A stretch of DNA of 42,144 nucleotides from DASPWV01 sp046727855 (GTDB lineage Bacteria > Acidobacteriota > Vicinamibacteria > Vicinamibacterales > UBA2999). Below, one piece after another: positions 25,523 to 33,773 of the stretch; the first letter of the stretch is position 1; each line of letters opens with the position of its first letter. The stretch covers positions 1-42,144 of the forward strand of contig JBKPDL010000007.1 of NCBI GenBank assembly GCA_046727855.1, in the 5' to 3' direction. Under the pieces are notes generated by a model. That model had not been told where the DNA came from, made no database searches, and saw nothing but the letters and a program-made list of their open reading frames with translations. The translations under genes were made by a program, and so were the position numbers.

Positions 25523-25881
25523 GACTTCCTCCTCGGTGAAGAATAGGAACCGTTCTCGCCTGAAGTCGTGAAGTTGGCCTGAGAACTTGTGAATTTCAAT
25601 CGCCTGCCCGTCGTGGCGGGCCTTAGACCGTTACGCGGCCACAGACGTGAATTTTGTACGCGTTGTGGAGCGCCCCAAGCCAACAACAAGAACGAACGAG
25701 GCCCCGCCTCAGACCGTCGAGCATGTTGGGATCTATGCCGAGGCCCCGCGGAGCGGGGCAAAAAAGACATAGGGCAGCGAAGCCAACTGTTTCGTTTTCT
25801 CGGCGGTTTGAAGCGAAGCTTCGCTGCTTCCCTGTCGCCGCGGGCCTTCAGACCGGCCGAAGTTGCTGCTACCATCCCGCC
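25523..25881. other. 359-bp intergenic region with several palindromes
   Basis: No coding region is convincing here. It separates two divergent genes and so holds both promoters. It contains three related words: GCGGGCCTTAGACCG (25616-25630), GGCCCCGCCTCAGACCG (25700-25716) and GCGGGCCTTCAGACCG (25840-25855). It also has a 7-bp stem hairpin GCCCCGC-GGA-GCGGGGC (25743-25759), a direct repeat CGAGGCCCCGC (about 25697 and 25739), and a perfect palindrome AGCGAAGCTTCGCT (25812-25825). The hairpin is followed by A6 on the + strand, so it does not have the layout of a rho-independent terminator for the leftward gene. It looks like a patch of decayed dispersed repeats. Confidence 0.55.
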
Positions 25882-27783
25882 ATGCGCAATCCAAAAATGC
25901 TCGTGCTTGCACTGGCCGTTATCCTCGCCGCTGTGACCGGCGGGAGCACAGCTGCGCGACAGGTACCGCAGCAAGACCGGCAGCCCGCCGGATCGGCGCT
26001 TCGTCCCGCGGTCATGGGACCGTCGGCTGGCGTCTCGACCGGTCATCCGCTCACAACGGCCGCCGCGTTCGCGACGCTGTTGAAAGGCGGCAACGCCTTT
26101 GATGCCGGCGTGACGTCGCTGCTCGTCGGCGGCGTGGTGGAGCAGGACCTGTATTCACTCGGCGGCGAAGCGCTGGTGCTCGTGTACCCGAAAAAGGAAG
26201 GAAAGGTCACGTCGGTCGTGGGACAGGGTTGGGCGCCGCGTGGCGCGAGCGTGGATTGGTACCTCTCACGCAACAAAACGCTCGATGGCGCCGGCCTCGA
26301 TCCCGCCGTCACACCGGGAGCGCTGCACGCCGCACTCACCGTGCTGGAGCGGTGGGGGACGATGAGCTTTGAGGAAGTGGCGGCGCCGGCGATCGAGTAC
26401 GCGGAGAACGGCTTTCCGATGCGCAACAGTACGGCGCGCTCCATTCGCAACGAACGCGAGCTGTTCGACAAATGGCCCGGGAACAAAACCTACTGGCTCA
26501 AGCCCGATGGGTCCGAATACGCGCCGGGCGAAACCATCAAGCTCCCCGCGACGGCGCGCACGTTGAAGCGGATGGTCGAAGCGGAACGCGCCGCGAAAGC
26601 CAAGGGACGCGAAGCCGGCATTGTCGCCGCGCGCGATCGGTTCTACAAAGGCGACATCGCGCGCGAGATGGTGGCGTTTCTGCAGAAGCACGGTGCGCCG
26701 TTCGAGCACGCTGACTTTGCCGAGTTCTTCGCGCGCATCGAAGAGCCGGCCCAAACAACGTACCGGGGCTACACGGTTTACAAGCACGGGTTCGGCAGTC
26801 AGGGACCAGTGCTGCTCCAGACGCTCAACATCCTCGAGAACTTCGATCTGCGAGCGATGGGATACGCGAGCGCCGATTACCTGCATACCGTCATCGAAGC
26901 GATGAAGCTCGCCTATGCCGATCGCGACAGCTACTACGCGGATCCGGCGTTCGTGAAAACACCGGCGATTGGACTTCTAGCGAAGGAATACGCGAAGGAA
27001 CGCGCCGCGTTAATCGATCCCAAACGTGCCTCGAAAGCGTTCATCGCCGGCGATCCGATGAAGCACGATCCGCAAGTCAAGGAGTGGCCGTTCTGGCGCG
27101 CCAACGTCAAGGACGGCACAACCGAAACCGCGCCGGCGCGGCGCGACGCCATGGCCGCGATCGGGCAGGACTCGGCCGGCGTGTCGAAAGACACCACACA
27201 CATGGCGATCATCGACAAGGACGGCAACATCTTTGACGTGACGCCGAGCGGCGGATGGATTCCGGGCGCCGTGATCCTCGGCGACACCGGCATCGGGATG
27301 AGCGTGCGCGGAGAACAGTTCTGGCTCGACAAGACGCGCGCCAATCAGCTGCGCCCGCGCGCGCGGCCGCGCTACACGCTCACGCCAAGCATGGTGTTCA
27401 AGGGCGATGTGCCGATGATGGCGCTGGGCACGCCCGGTGGCGACAACCAGGATCAAACGATCCTGCAAGCCTTTCTGAGCATCGTCGACTTCTGGGACGC
27501 GTGGTATCCGAATCTGCATGCGGCCATCGAACGGCCGCGGGCGCAGACCTTGCATTTTTACGGCTCGTTCTGGCCGCACACGGCGGGCTTCAACAAATTG
27601 AACGTGGAAGCGTCGGTGCCGGACGCGGTGTACAAGGAACTGCAAGCACGCGGACACGACGTGAGCCGTCTGCGGACGTTTGGCATGTCAGGGTGTGCGA
27701 CAGCTGTGATGATCGATCCGGCGACGCGCAATCGCTTTGCGGCGGGGGATCCGCGGCGCGATTGTTACGCGATTGCGTACTAA
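25882..27783 (+). CDS. ggt: Gamma-glutamyltransferase family hydrolase
   Basis: A 633-residue exported enzyme. The signal peptide spans residues 1-25 (MLVLALAVILAAVTGGSTAA). The large-subunit part contains GNAFDAGVTSLLVGGVVE, YSLGGEALVLVYPKKEG and the PGALHAALTVLERWGTMSFEEVAAPAIEYAENGFPM region. The autocleavage/catalytic site is SKD-TTHMAIIDKDGNIFDVTPS, with Thr438 as the new N-terminal nucleophile of the small subunit. ALGTPGGDNQDQ forms the oxyanion/substrate part. Family members cleave gamma-glutamyl bonds (glutathione, gamma-glutamyl amides) in the periplasm. ATG 25882 is chosen because it begins the signal peptide; the frame extends upstream through repeat-rich DNA. Confidence 0.92.
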   Translation: MRNPKMLVLALAVILAAVTGGSTAARQVPQQDRQPAGSALRPAVMGPSAGVSTGHPLTTAAAFATLLKGGNAFDAGVTSLLVGGVVEQDLYSLGGEALVLVYPKKEGKVTSVVGQGWAPRGASVDWYLSRNKTLDGAGLDPAVTPGALHAALTVLERWGTMSFEEVAAPAIEYAENGFPMRNSTARSIRNERELFDKWPGNKTYWLKPDGSEYAPGETIKLPATARTLKRMVEAERAAKAKGREAGIVAARDRFYKGDIAREMVAFLQKHGAPFEHADFAEFFARIEEPAQTTYRGYTVYKHGFGSQGPVLLQTLNILENFDLRAMGYASADYLHTVIEAMKLAYADRDSYYADPAFVKTPAIGLLAKEYAKERAALIDPKRASKAFIAGDPMKHDPQVKEWPFWRANVKDGTTETAPARRDAMAAIGQDSAGVSKDTTHMAIIDKDGNIFDVTPSGGWIPGAVILGDTGIGMSVRGEQFWLDKTRANQLRPRARPRYTLTPSMVFKGDVPMMALGTPGGDNQDQTILQAFLSIVDFWDAWYPNLHAAIERPRAQTLHFYGSFWPHTAGFNKLNVEASVPDAVYKELQARGHDVSRLRTFGMSGCATAVMIDPATRNRFAAGDPRRDCYAIAY

Positions 27784-27821
27784 CGCTGTCGTCAATGGTC
27801 CCCGCTCGACAGGTCGACAGG

Positions 27822-29282
27822 TCAGCTCGCGCGCGCGGATACTCTCGCCAGCAGGCGATCGAAGTCGGGATGCCGGCGCAAATTGGATAACGCGGGATCG
27901 ATCGGAATCTGCCAGCCCACCTGCCCTGGCGGCGCGTGATCGAGCAGCGCATTGAGTGTCGCGATGGCGTCGTCTTTGCGATCCTCGGCGCTGTGCGCGG
28001 CGGCCGTCACGAGCGCGGCTTCGGCCACGCGGCCGCCCTTGGTCAGCGCCGCGAGCGTCTCGTCGACCTGGCGCCGCGCAACCTGCGCCTCATCTGCATG
28101 GCGCGCGCGGGCGAGGGCGCGCGACAAGCCAAGCAACGCGCGTCCGTTGGCCGGCTGCAATTGCAGCGCCTCGCGAAAGGCACGCACCGCGCCATCGGCG
28201 TCGTCTGCAGCCAGGTGACCATGGCCTGACGCGACGATCGCGTTCACTTGAAACTCCGAGTAGTACACGCTCGACTGATGTCCGGTGTCGATCTCGCGCG
28301 CGAACGCGCGCAGCGCCTCGCCGATCTCGCCGCGCCGCAGCAACATCAACCCGTGCAGCCAGTACAGTCCGAAGGAGGGGAACGGCAGGTATTCCGCGCC
28401 AGCCTCCTGCGTCTGCCGCGCGGCGCCTTTGCGGATCAAATCCTCGGCGGTGGCAAAGGCCTGGCGCGCGATGAAGACCATGGCGGCGAGGAATCGCGCC
28501 TGCGCAAACTCAGGATGCAGCGCCAGCGTGCGATCGACAGAGCGCAGCCGTTCCTCGCCCCACGACGCCACCGCCAGACGAAAGTGATGCCGCCAGTTCG
28601 AGGGCTCGAGCATCGTGGCCTGGCGTGCCGCGGCGCGCGCCTGCTCCGTTTGTCCCGCCGCCAGCAACGCGAATCCGAGCGTCGCCCATGCTTCCCCCAA
28701 GGCCGGATCGAGCTCGCAGGCGCGGCGCGCGTGGGTGATGGCGCGCTCCAGCGCGTCGCGACGCGGCATGTTCTCCGATCGCGTCCGCTCGAATTCCAGA
28801 AAGCAGGCGTTCGCGAGACCGGCGTGCGCGGGCGCGTACGCGGGTGTGGCTTCAACGGCCTTCTCGAACGCACGCGTGGCGTCGGCGAGCTGCCGCACGT
28901 CGAGCAGCTCCAGCGAGAGCTTGCCCTTGGTCCAGTCGGCAAACGGATCTTTCGGCGGCGGCGCGGCTGCTTCGACTGGGGCGATGAAGCGATAGCCACG
29001 GCGCGCCACGGTCTGAATGAACTTCGGCTCGGCCGCGTCGTCTTCGAGCGCGCTCCGAATGTCGGCGATGGCGCGCGTCAGCGTGTTCTCGGTGACATGC
29101 ACGTCGGGCCAGAATTTGTCGAGGAGATCGTTCTTGCTGACGGTCTCGCCATGATGCGCCGCCAGGTGCGAGAGGATCTCGACCAGGTGCGGTGACAGGT
29201 CCACCATCTCGCCGTTGCGCAACAGCTGTTGGCGTTTGACGTCGATGGCAAACGGGGTGAAGCGAAGAGTCGACGCGCTCAC
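27822..29282 (-). CDS. Winged-helix (OmpR-type) regulator with TPR domain
   Basis: A 486-residue regulator. Residues 1-105 form a Trans_reg_C winged helix (LSPHLVEILSHLAAHHGETVSKNDLLDKFWPDVHVTENTLTRAIADIRSALEDD, then FIQTVARRGYRFIAPV), the CadC/ToxR-like type. There is no receiver domain. From about residue 130 the protein is all alpha-helical with repeated A-x-x-x-L/A-x-x-x-G-x-x patterns typical of tetratricopeptide repeats; no transmembrane segment separates the two parts, so it is probably cytosolic. Its ATG overlaps the purK stop (ATGA), making it the last gene of an icd-purE-purK operon. The ligand and target are unknown. Confidence 0.9.
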   Translation of the reverse strand: MSASTLRFTPFAIDVKRQQLLRNGEMVDLSPHLVEILSHLAAHHGETVSKNDLLDKFWPDVHVTENTLTRAIADIRSALEDDAAEPKFIQTVARRGYRFIAPVEAAAPPPKDPFADWTKGKLSLELLDVRQLADATRAFEKAVEATPAYAPAHAGLANACFLEFERTRSENMPRRDALERAITHARRACELDPALGEAWATLGFALLAAGQTEQARAAARQATMLEPSNWRHHFRLAVASWGEERLRSVDRTLALHPEFAQARFLAAMVFIARQAFATAEDLIRKGAARQTQEAGAEYLPFPSFGLYWLHGLMLLRRGEIGEALRAFAREIDTGHQSSVYYSEFQVNAIVASGHGHLAADDADGAVRAFREALQLQPANGRALLGLSRALARARHADEAQVARRQVDETLAALTKGGRVAEAALVTAAAHSAEDRKDDAIATLNALLDHAPPGQVGWQIPIDPALSNLRRHPDFDRLLARVSARAS

Positions 29283-30412
29283 GTCAGGAGGTCACGAGCC
29301 GCGATGGCCTTTTCTACCGCGACATCGACGCTGTCTGCAAGCGCGGTGAGGTGTCCCATCTTGCGGCCGGGCCGCGGCGTGTGCTTGCCGTACAGATGCA
29401 GCTTGACGTCGGGAATCGCCAGCGCCTCAGCCCAGTCGGGTTCGCCTTCGGCCCAGAGATCACCAAGCAGATTCACCATTGCGGCTGGTTTCATCTGCGC
29501 CGTTGACCCCAGGGGAAGCGCGCACACGGCCCTGACTTGCTGCTCAAATTGACTCGTGACGCACGCGTCGAAGGTGAAGTGCGCTGAATTGTGGGGACGC
29601 GGCGCGATCTCGTTGACCAGCAGCCGCTCATCGCGTGTGAGAAAGAATTCCACACACAGCACGCCGATATACGACAACTCCTCCATGATCGCGCGCGTGA
29701 TCTGGACAGCGTCGCGCGCAATGTTTGCGTCGATGCGTGCCGGCGCGACGGACAGGTCGAGGATGTGATTTTGGTGCGTGTTCTCGATTGCCCCGAAGTG
29801 CGCAAACTCGCCGTCGAGCCCGCGCGCGGCCACCACCGACAGCTCGTGACTGAAATCGACGACCCGCTCGATGACGGCGTCCTGATGACCGACCACGCCC
29901 CAGAAGTGCTCCGCCTCTTCGATCGAGGTCACCGGATGCTGCCCCTTTCCGTCGTATCCCCACGCGGCGGTTTTGATGATGGCCGGCGTTCCGATCTGAC
30001 CCAGGGCGACGGCGAGATCGTCGAGACTGTGCACCGCGGCGCACGGCGTCACCGGAAATCCGTGCAGGCGAAGAAACGCCTTTTCGCGCGCACGTTGCTG
30101 CGTGATGTGCAGTGCCGACCCGCTCGGCCGAACGGGAACGATTTCTGCCGCCGCATCCGCTGCCTCGGTTGAGACGTTCTCGAATTCAAACGTGACAACC
30201 TGCACGCCCTTCGCGAACGCGCGGATGGCGTCGATGTCCTCGTATTCGGCGCGAAACTCGGCGTCGGCAACTTGACCGGTGGGCGTGTCCTCCCATGGAG
30301 AAAGCGTGTGGACGCGGTAGCCCATGCGGCGCGCGGCGATCGCCATCATCCGGCCCAGCTGCCCACCGCCTAGCACACCGATTGTGGACCCGGGAGGGAT
30401 GATGCGGCTCAC
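29279..30412 (-). CDS. purK: N5-carboxyaminoimidazole ribonucleotide synthase PurK
   Basis: A 377-residue ATP-grasp enzyme of purine synthesis, converting AIR, ATP and bicarbonate to N5-CAIR. The N-terminal GVLGGGQLGRMMAIAARRMGY is the family signature. Central ATP-grasp elements include TPAIIKTAAWGYDGKGQ and the conserved Glu/His segment AVIERVVDFSHELSVVAARG, and LVNEIAPRPHNSAHFTFDAC carries the metal/ADP-binding Glu and Arg. PurK is the normal partner of class I PurE, encoded just upstream with ATGA overlap. Length and motifs are complete. This gene makes the PurE call (mutase rather than carboxylase) firm. Confidence 0.97.
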   Translation of the reverse strand: MSRIIPPGSTIGVLGGGQLGRMMAIAARRMGYRVHTLSPWEDTPTGQVADAEFRAEYEDIDAIRAFAKGVQVVTFEFENVSTEAADAAAEIVPVRPSGSALHITQQRAREKAFLRLHGFPVTPCAAVHSLDDLAVALGQIGTPAIIKTAAWGYDGKGQHPVTSIEEAEHFWGVVGHQDAVIERVVDFSHELSVVAARGLDGEFAHFGAIENTHQNHILDLSVAPARIDANIARDAVQITRAIMEELSYIGVLCVEFFLTRDERLLVNEIAPRPHNSAHFTFDACVTSQFEQQVRAVCALPLGSTAQMKPAAMVNLLGDLWAEGEPDWAEALAIPDVKLHLYGKHTPRPGRKMGHLTALADSVDVAVEKAIAARDLLT

Positions 30413-30900
30413 GGCAAGCGATCCTCCCGGACCTTGGCGGTCTGCTCGGCGCGAAACGCACGCAGCTTTTCGCGCAGCTCCGGGCGCGACGTGGCAAGGA
30501 TGGCGATGGCGAGAAGGCCGGCGTTGGTTGCGCCCGCTTTGCCAATCGCTAATGTGCCAACGGGAACGCCACCCGGCATTTGCACGATCGACAACAACGA
30601 ATCGAGCCCGTTGAGAGCAGCGCTTTGCACCGGCACTCCGAGCACAGGCAACACGGTATGCGCCGCGGTCATGCCGGGCAGATGCGCCGCGCCGCCGGCA
30701 CCCGCGACGATCACTTCAATGCCACGCGCCTCGGCGCCTTGCGCGAACTCCGCCATCCAGACAGGTGTGCGATGCGCTGACACGACGTGCTTTTCATAGG
30801 CGACGCCGAATCGATCGAGCGTATCGGCGGCGTGCACCATAGTGTCCCAGTCAGACGAGGACCCCATGATCACCGCCACGAGCGGGCGCGAATCCGCCAT
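30409..30900 (-). CDS. purE: N5-CAIR mutase PurE (class I)
   Basis: A 163-residue cytosolic enzyme converting N5-CAIR to CAIR. Motifs are VIMGSSSDWDTM (phosphate binding), EKHVVSAHRTPVWM with the catalytic His, and VIVAGAGGAAHLPGMTAAHTVLPVLGVP. The start at 30900 (MADSRPLVAV) fits the family; the frame runs on upstream to 31065 but only through arginine-rich sequence overlapping the preceding gene. Two bases separate it from the stop of the isocitrate dehydrogenase gene, and its stop overlaps the purK start. Confidence 0.97.
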   Translation of the reverse strand: MADSRPLVAVIMGSSSDWDTMVHAADTLDRFGVAYEKHVVSAHRTPVWMAEFAQGAEARGIEVIVAGAGGAAHLPGMTAAHTVLPVLGVPVQSAALNGLDSLLSIVQMPGGVPVGTLAIGKAGATNAGLLAIAILATSRPELREKLRAFRAEQTAKVREDRLP

Positions 30901-30902
30901 CG

Positions 30903-32348
30903 TTATTCGCCCTGGCCGAGTGAATAACCTCGCTGTCCGTCGAACGTATACAACCCTTCCGTCTTCACGACATCGAAACCTGCCGATGCGATCCGCTGCT
31001 GCAACGCGATGGTTTGCTGATGCGTAACCGCGCTGCCGCTCTGTGCCATGAAGCGGCAATTCCACAAATCGGAGTAGACAAAATTCGGAATGTCGCCGGG
31101 GTACACCTTCACGCCACGATTGGCCACCGACTGCAACTTCAGATCGCCGGCCACCTGCTCCAGCTTTGGTCCGAGCTGGCTGGCGGCGCCACCGCTCCAG
31201 TCGAGGAACACGTCGACGCCGACGTACTCTTTTTTCGGTCGGGGCCGTGCCGCGTTACTGGCGGCTGCCACGGTCTGCTTCGGTGCATGGGCATAGGTGA
31301 CGGCTTTGAGCTTGTCGGGCCGCTTGCCCAGTCGATCGATGACCGCTTGCGCGAATTCCCTCGTCCCGACCTTCTGCCGGCTGACGCCTTCCTTGTAGAT
31401 GTCGTATGTGTGCACGCCGTCTTCGAGTGTGCGCAGCCAGGCATTGTGCACTCGTTCCGCGACGTCGGGCTGATCGATGTGCACCATCATCATCACGGCG
31501 CCGAGGACCAGGCCGGACGGGTTCGCGAGGTTCTGCCCGGCACGGCGCGGCGCCGATCCGTGAATGGCTTCGAACATGGCGCACTGCTCGCCGATGTTGG
31601 CGGAGCCGGCCAGTCCCACGGAGCCGGCGATCTGCGCCGCCACGTCGGACAGGATGTCGCCGTAGAGATTCGGCAGCACGATGACGTCAAACGCTTCCGG
31701 CGTGTCGGCCATCTTCGCGGCACCGATGTCGACGATCCAGTGTTCCTTCTCGATGTCAGGGTACTCCGCGCCGATCTCGTCGAACACCTTGTGAAAGAGG
31801 CCGTCGGTCTGCTTCATGATGTTGTCCTTGGTGAAGCAGGTGACCTTCTTGCGATTGTTGCGGCGGGCGTACTCGAACGCGTAGCGCACGATTCTCTCGG
31901 ACCCGGGACGTGAAATCAGCTTGAGACACTGCACCACTTCGGCCGTTTGCTGGTGCTCGATGCCGGCGTACAGGTCTTCCTCGTTCTCGCGCACGATGAC
32001 GAGGTCCATGTTCTGGTGCTTGGTGTCGACGTAGGGGTAATAGGAGACGCACGGGCGGATGTTGGCGTACAGGCCCAGCGTCTTGCGCGTGGTGACGTTG
32101 AGGCTCTTGAACCCGCCGCCCTGCGGCGTCGTGATCGGCGCTTTGAGAAAAACACGTGTGCGGCGCAACGACTCCCACGCGCTCGGCTCGATGCCGACGC
32201 TGATGCCGCGCTGGTAAACCTTCTCGCCGACTTCAATGACCTCGATCTCGATCCGCGCGCCCGCTGCCTGCAAAATCTGCAGCGTGGCGTCCATGATTTC
32301 CGGGCCGATGCCGTCGCCATACGCGACCGTAATAGGTGTGCCAGCCAT
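30903..32348 (-). CDS. icd: Isocitrate dehydrogenase, Thermus-type with C-terminal extension
   Basis: A 481-residue TCA-cycle enzyme oxidising isocitrate to 2-oxoglutarate. It has TVAYGDGIGPEIMDATL, substrate-loop KSLNVTTRKTLGLYANIRP, VIVRENEEDLYAGIEH, metal-binding NLYGDILSDVAAQIAGSVGLAGSANIG and the cofactor loop HGSAPRRAGQNLANPSG. About 140 extra C-terminal residues (from YVGVDVFLDW to DGQRGYSLGQGE) match the extension of the ~496-residue Thermus enzyme, with the same DG-x-x-G-(F/Y)-(S/T)-x-x-QGE ending. The ATG at 32348 has GGGAGA upstream; a TTG at 32375 is less likely. Position-specific basic residues suggest NADP use. First gene of an operon with purE, purK and a regulator. Confidence 0.93.
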   Translation of the reverse strand: MAGTPITVAYGDGIGPEIMDATLQILQAAGARIEIEVIEVGEKVYQRGISVGIEPSAWESLRRTRVFLKAPITTPQGGGFKSLNVTTRKTLGLYANIRPCVSYYPYVDTKHQNMDLVIVRENEEDLYAGIEHQQTAEVVQCLKLISRPGSERIVRYAFEYARRNNRKKVTCFTKDNIMKQTDGLFHKVFDEIGAEYPDIEKEHWIVDIGAAKMADTPEAFDVIVLPNLYGDILSDVAAQIAGSVGLAGSANIGEQCAMFEAIHGSAPRRAGQNLANPSGLVLGAVMMMVHIDQPDVAERVHNAWLRTLEDGVHTYDIYKEGVSRQKVGTREFAQAVIDRLGKRPDKLKAVTYAHAPKQTVAAASNAARPRPKKEYVGVDVFLDWSGGAASQLGPKLEQVAGDLKLQSVANRGVKVYPGDIPNFVYSDLWNCRFMAQSGSAVTHQQTIALQQRIASAGFDVVKTEGLYTFDGQRGYSLGQGE

Positions 32349-32408
32349 TGCCTGCGTCTCCCGCGATGAGTCCAAAAGCGGGAGTGTACCACGGCCTCAC
32401 ACGCACAT

Positions 32409-32432
32409 GTAGCGGCGGAGCTTCTGCTCCCG
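32409..32432. repeat. Dispersed hairpin element, copy 2
   Basis: GTAGCGGCGGAGCTTCTGCTCC: stem GGAGC (32417-32421), loop TTCT, GCTCC (32426-32430). It shares GTAGCG, CGGA and a CTT-centred compact hairpin with the element at 16755-16779, and shows arm changes compensated on both sides (GGACC/GGTCC there, GGAGC/GCTCC here). It lies between icd and the small secreted protein gene. Confidence 0.6.
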
Positions 32433-32437
32433 GCACC

Positions 32438-32833
32438 TTAGTCGTCGATTGCCGCGAAAAACACAATGAGTGTGATGATGGCGCCGGCGCCCGCGGCAAG
32501 TCCGATGCCCACGACTTTTCCCGCGCTCATGCCTTCGCCCGTCTGCAGCTCGAGGCTTGACAGTTCCGTGAACGCGACCGTCACCGCAGGTTCGGGCAGC
32601 CGTGTACGCTTCTTGATGATCACCGCGTCATCGGACACGCTCATCAACGTCCCGTTGAGACGCTTGCCGTTGTTGGTGTGTACTTTTACACGCGAGCCGA
32701 GCGGGATCGCCGCTGCCATTTGCTTCAGCGCTTGCGCCTCGCGATCCGACGAGGCGCTCTTCTGCGACGCCCAGAGATCGAGAGGTCCTGCGGCGAACAT
32801 CGCGACGAGCACGGAGAGAACAAGAGTGCGCAT
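32438..32833 (-). CDS. Small secreted protein with SH3/LSm-like domain and C-terminal helix
   Basis: A 131-residue protein with a signal peptide (about residues 1-23). A short helix is followed by a beta domain with IPLGSRVKVHTNNGKRLNGTLMSVSDDAVIIKKRTRLPEPAVTVAFTELSSLEL (about 43-97), which has the strand order and glycine pattern of SH3/LSm-like barrels. A C-terminal hydrophobic helix (about 106-128, VVGIGLAAGAGAIITLIVFFA) ends in DD. AAGGAG precedes the ATG at 32833. It lies 9 bp after the barrel protein gene in the same direction. Architecture parallels the 25073-25522 protein. Function unknown. Confidence 0.75.
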   Translation of the reverse strand: MRTLVLSVLVAMFAAGPLDLWASQKSASSDREAQALKQMAAAIPLGSRVKVHTNNGKRLNGTLMSVSDDAVIIKKRTRLPEPAVTVAFTELSSLELQTGEGMSAGKVVGIGLAAGAGAIITLIVFFAAIDD

Positions 32834-32842
32834 ACAATCTCC

Positions 32843-33520
32843 TTAGAAATCGACGCCGACACCAATTCGAAACGCGACATGTCCACCGGTATTGCCGCTG
32901 AAGCCGACGCGCGTGTCGAACCGGACGAACGCGCGCGTGCCGACATACATCTTCGTGCCCGCGCCGACGAGGCCCCGCAGTCTCTCGGTCGTACCGAGGT
33001 CTTCTGTTTCATCAGCGGCGACGACCACCTCGTTGCCCGGTACGCGCGGGTCGCCGCGATAGTAGAACTGCTGATAGGTATGGAAGCGTTCGCGATCGAA
33101 GTCGAGTGAGGCGCCGGCGAATAGGAACGGGTGCGTCCACTGATTCTCGAGAAATTGCCACACGATGACGCCTGACACGCTGTTCGTGCGCACCATCTGC
33201 TCGGCACTGACGGGATACGGTCCAACACCAGGAACTTGAACGAAACGCTGAACGTAACGTTCCCCCTCGCCCGAGAACGTCACTTCGCCTTCGAGCTTCA
33301 GGTGCGGTGTGAAATATCGGCCGGCGGTAACGGCGATGGTCGCGACCTGGTAGGTTTCGTCGTAGGATTCGCGCTCTGAAACCTCTCCCGGCATGCCAAC
33401 GAACAAACCGGTCACGACGGAGCTGTCCCATGCTGGAAGAACGACCGCCGATTGAGCGCCGGCATCCGGCGCGCCGGCGAGCACGAGCCCGACAGCAAAT
33501 AACCAGAGACATCTCTGCAC
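32843..33520 (-). CDS. Outer-membrane beta-barrel-like protein
   Basis: A 225-residue exported protein. The signal peptide covers residues 1-22 (AVGLVLAGAPDAGA). The mature part alternates polar and hydrophobic residues in beta strands, with aromatic belts (TVAGRYFTPHLKLEGEVTF, HPFLFAGASLDFDRERF, KMYVGTRAFVRFDTRVGF). It ends in HVAFRIGVGVDF, whose final Phe is the usual signal for barrel insertion. The size suits an eight-stranded OmpA/OmpW-like barrel. The start is GTG at 33520, supported by GGAGG five bases upstream. The transported or bound partner is unknown. Confidence 0.8.
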   Translation of the reverse strand: MQRCLWLFAVGLVLAGAPDAGAQSAVVLPAWDSSVVTGLFVGMPGEVSERESYDETYQVATIAVTAGRYFTPHLKLEGEVTFSGEGERYVQRFVQVPGVGPYPVSAEQMVRTNSVSGVIVWQFLENQWTHPFLFAGASLDFDRERFHTYQQFYYRGDPRVPGNEVVVAADETEDLGTTERLRGLVGAGTKMYVGTRAFVRFDTRVGFSGNTGGHVAFRIGVGVDF

Positions 33521-33773
33521 ATCGCCCTCCGCTCCGGAATGTGCAGGCGGAACGGAAAGCGGCTCACATCGCTGGGTGGTTTAAAGCAATGGAGTCGACT
33601 CGCGCCTCGGCCCGGGCGAGTGCGCACACGTGAACTGAGTTGTCACAGCTCTTCAATTTCGCAGGCCGGCGTCCCCTACGGACCCAGCGCCGTTCCCAAT
33701 ACCGGTCCCGGTGAGCCGCGTTGGCTCGGCGACAGTTGCTACCCAGTCCTCCGACATCGATAGACTAGGCTGC
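33521..33773. other. Divergent intergenic region
   Basis: A 253-bp gap between the leftward barrel protein and the rightward M16 operon, which must hold both promoters. The segment 33650-33755 is GC-rich with repeated GACCCAG/CCGGTCCCGG-like words, open in several frames on both strands. None of the translations looks like a protein. I found no clear hairpin-T terminator or strong consensus promoter. Confidence 0.4.

Noticed and set aside
25743..25759. Rho-independent terminator
   Set aside because: The hairpin is followed by A residues on the + strand, and on the minus strand the T-run precedes the stem; neither direction has stem then T-run.
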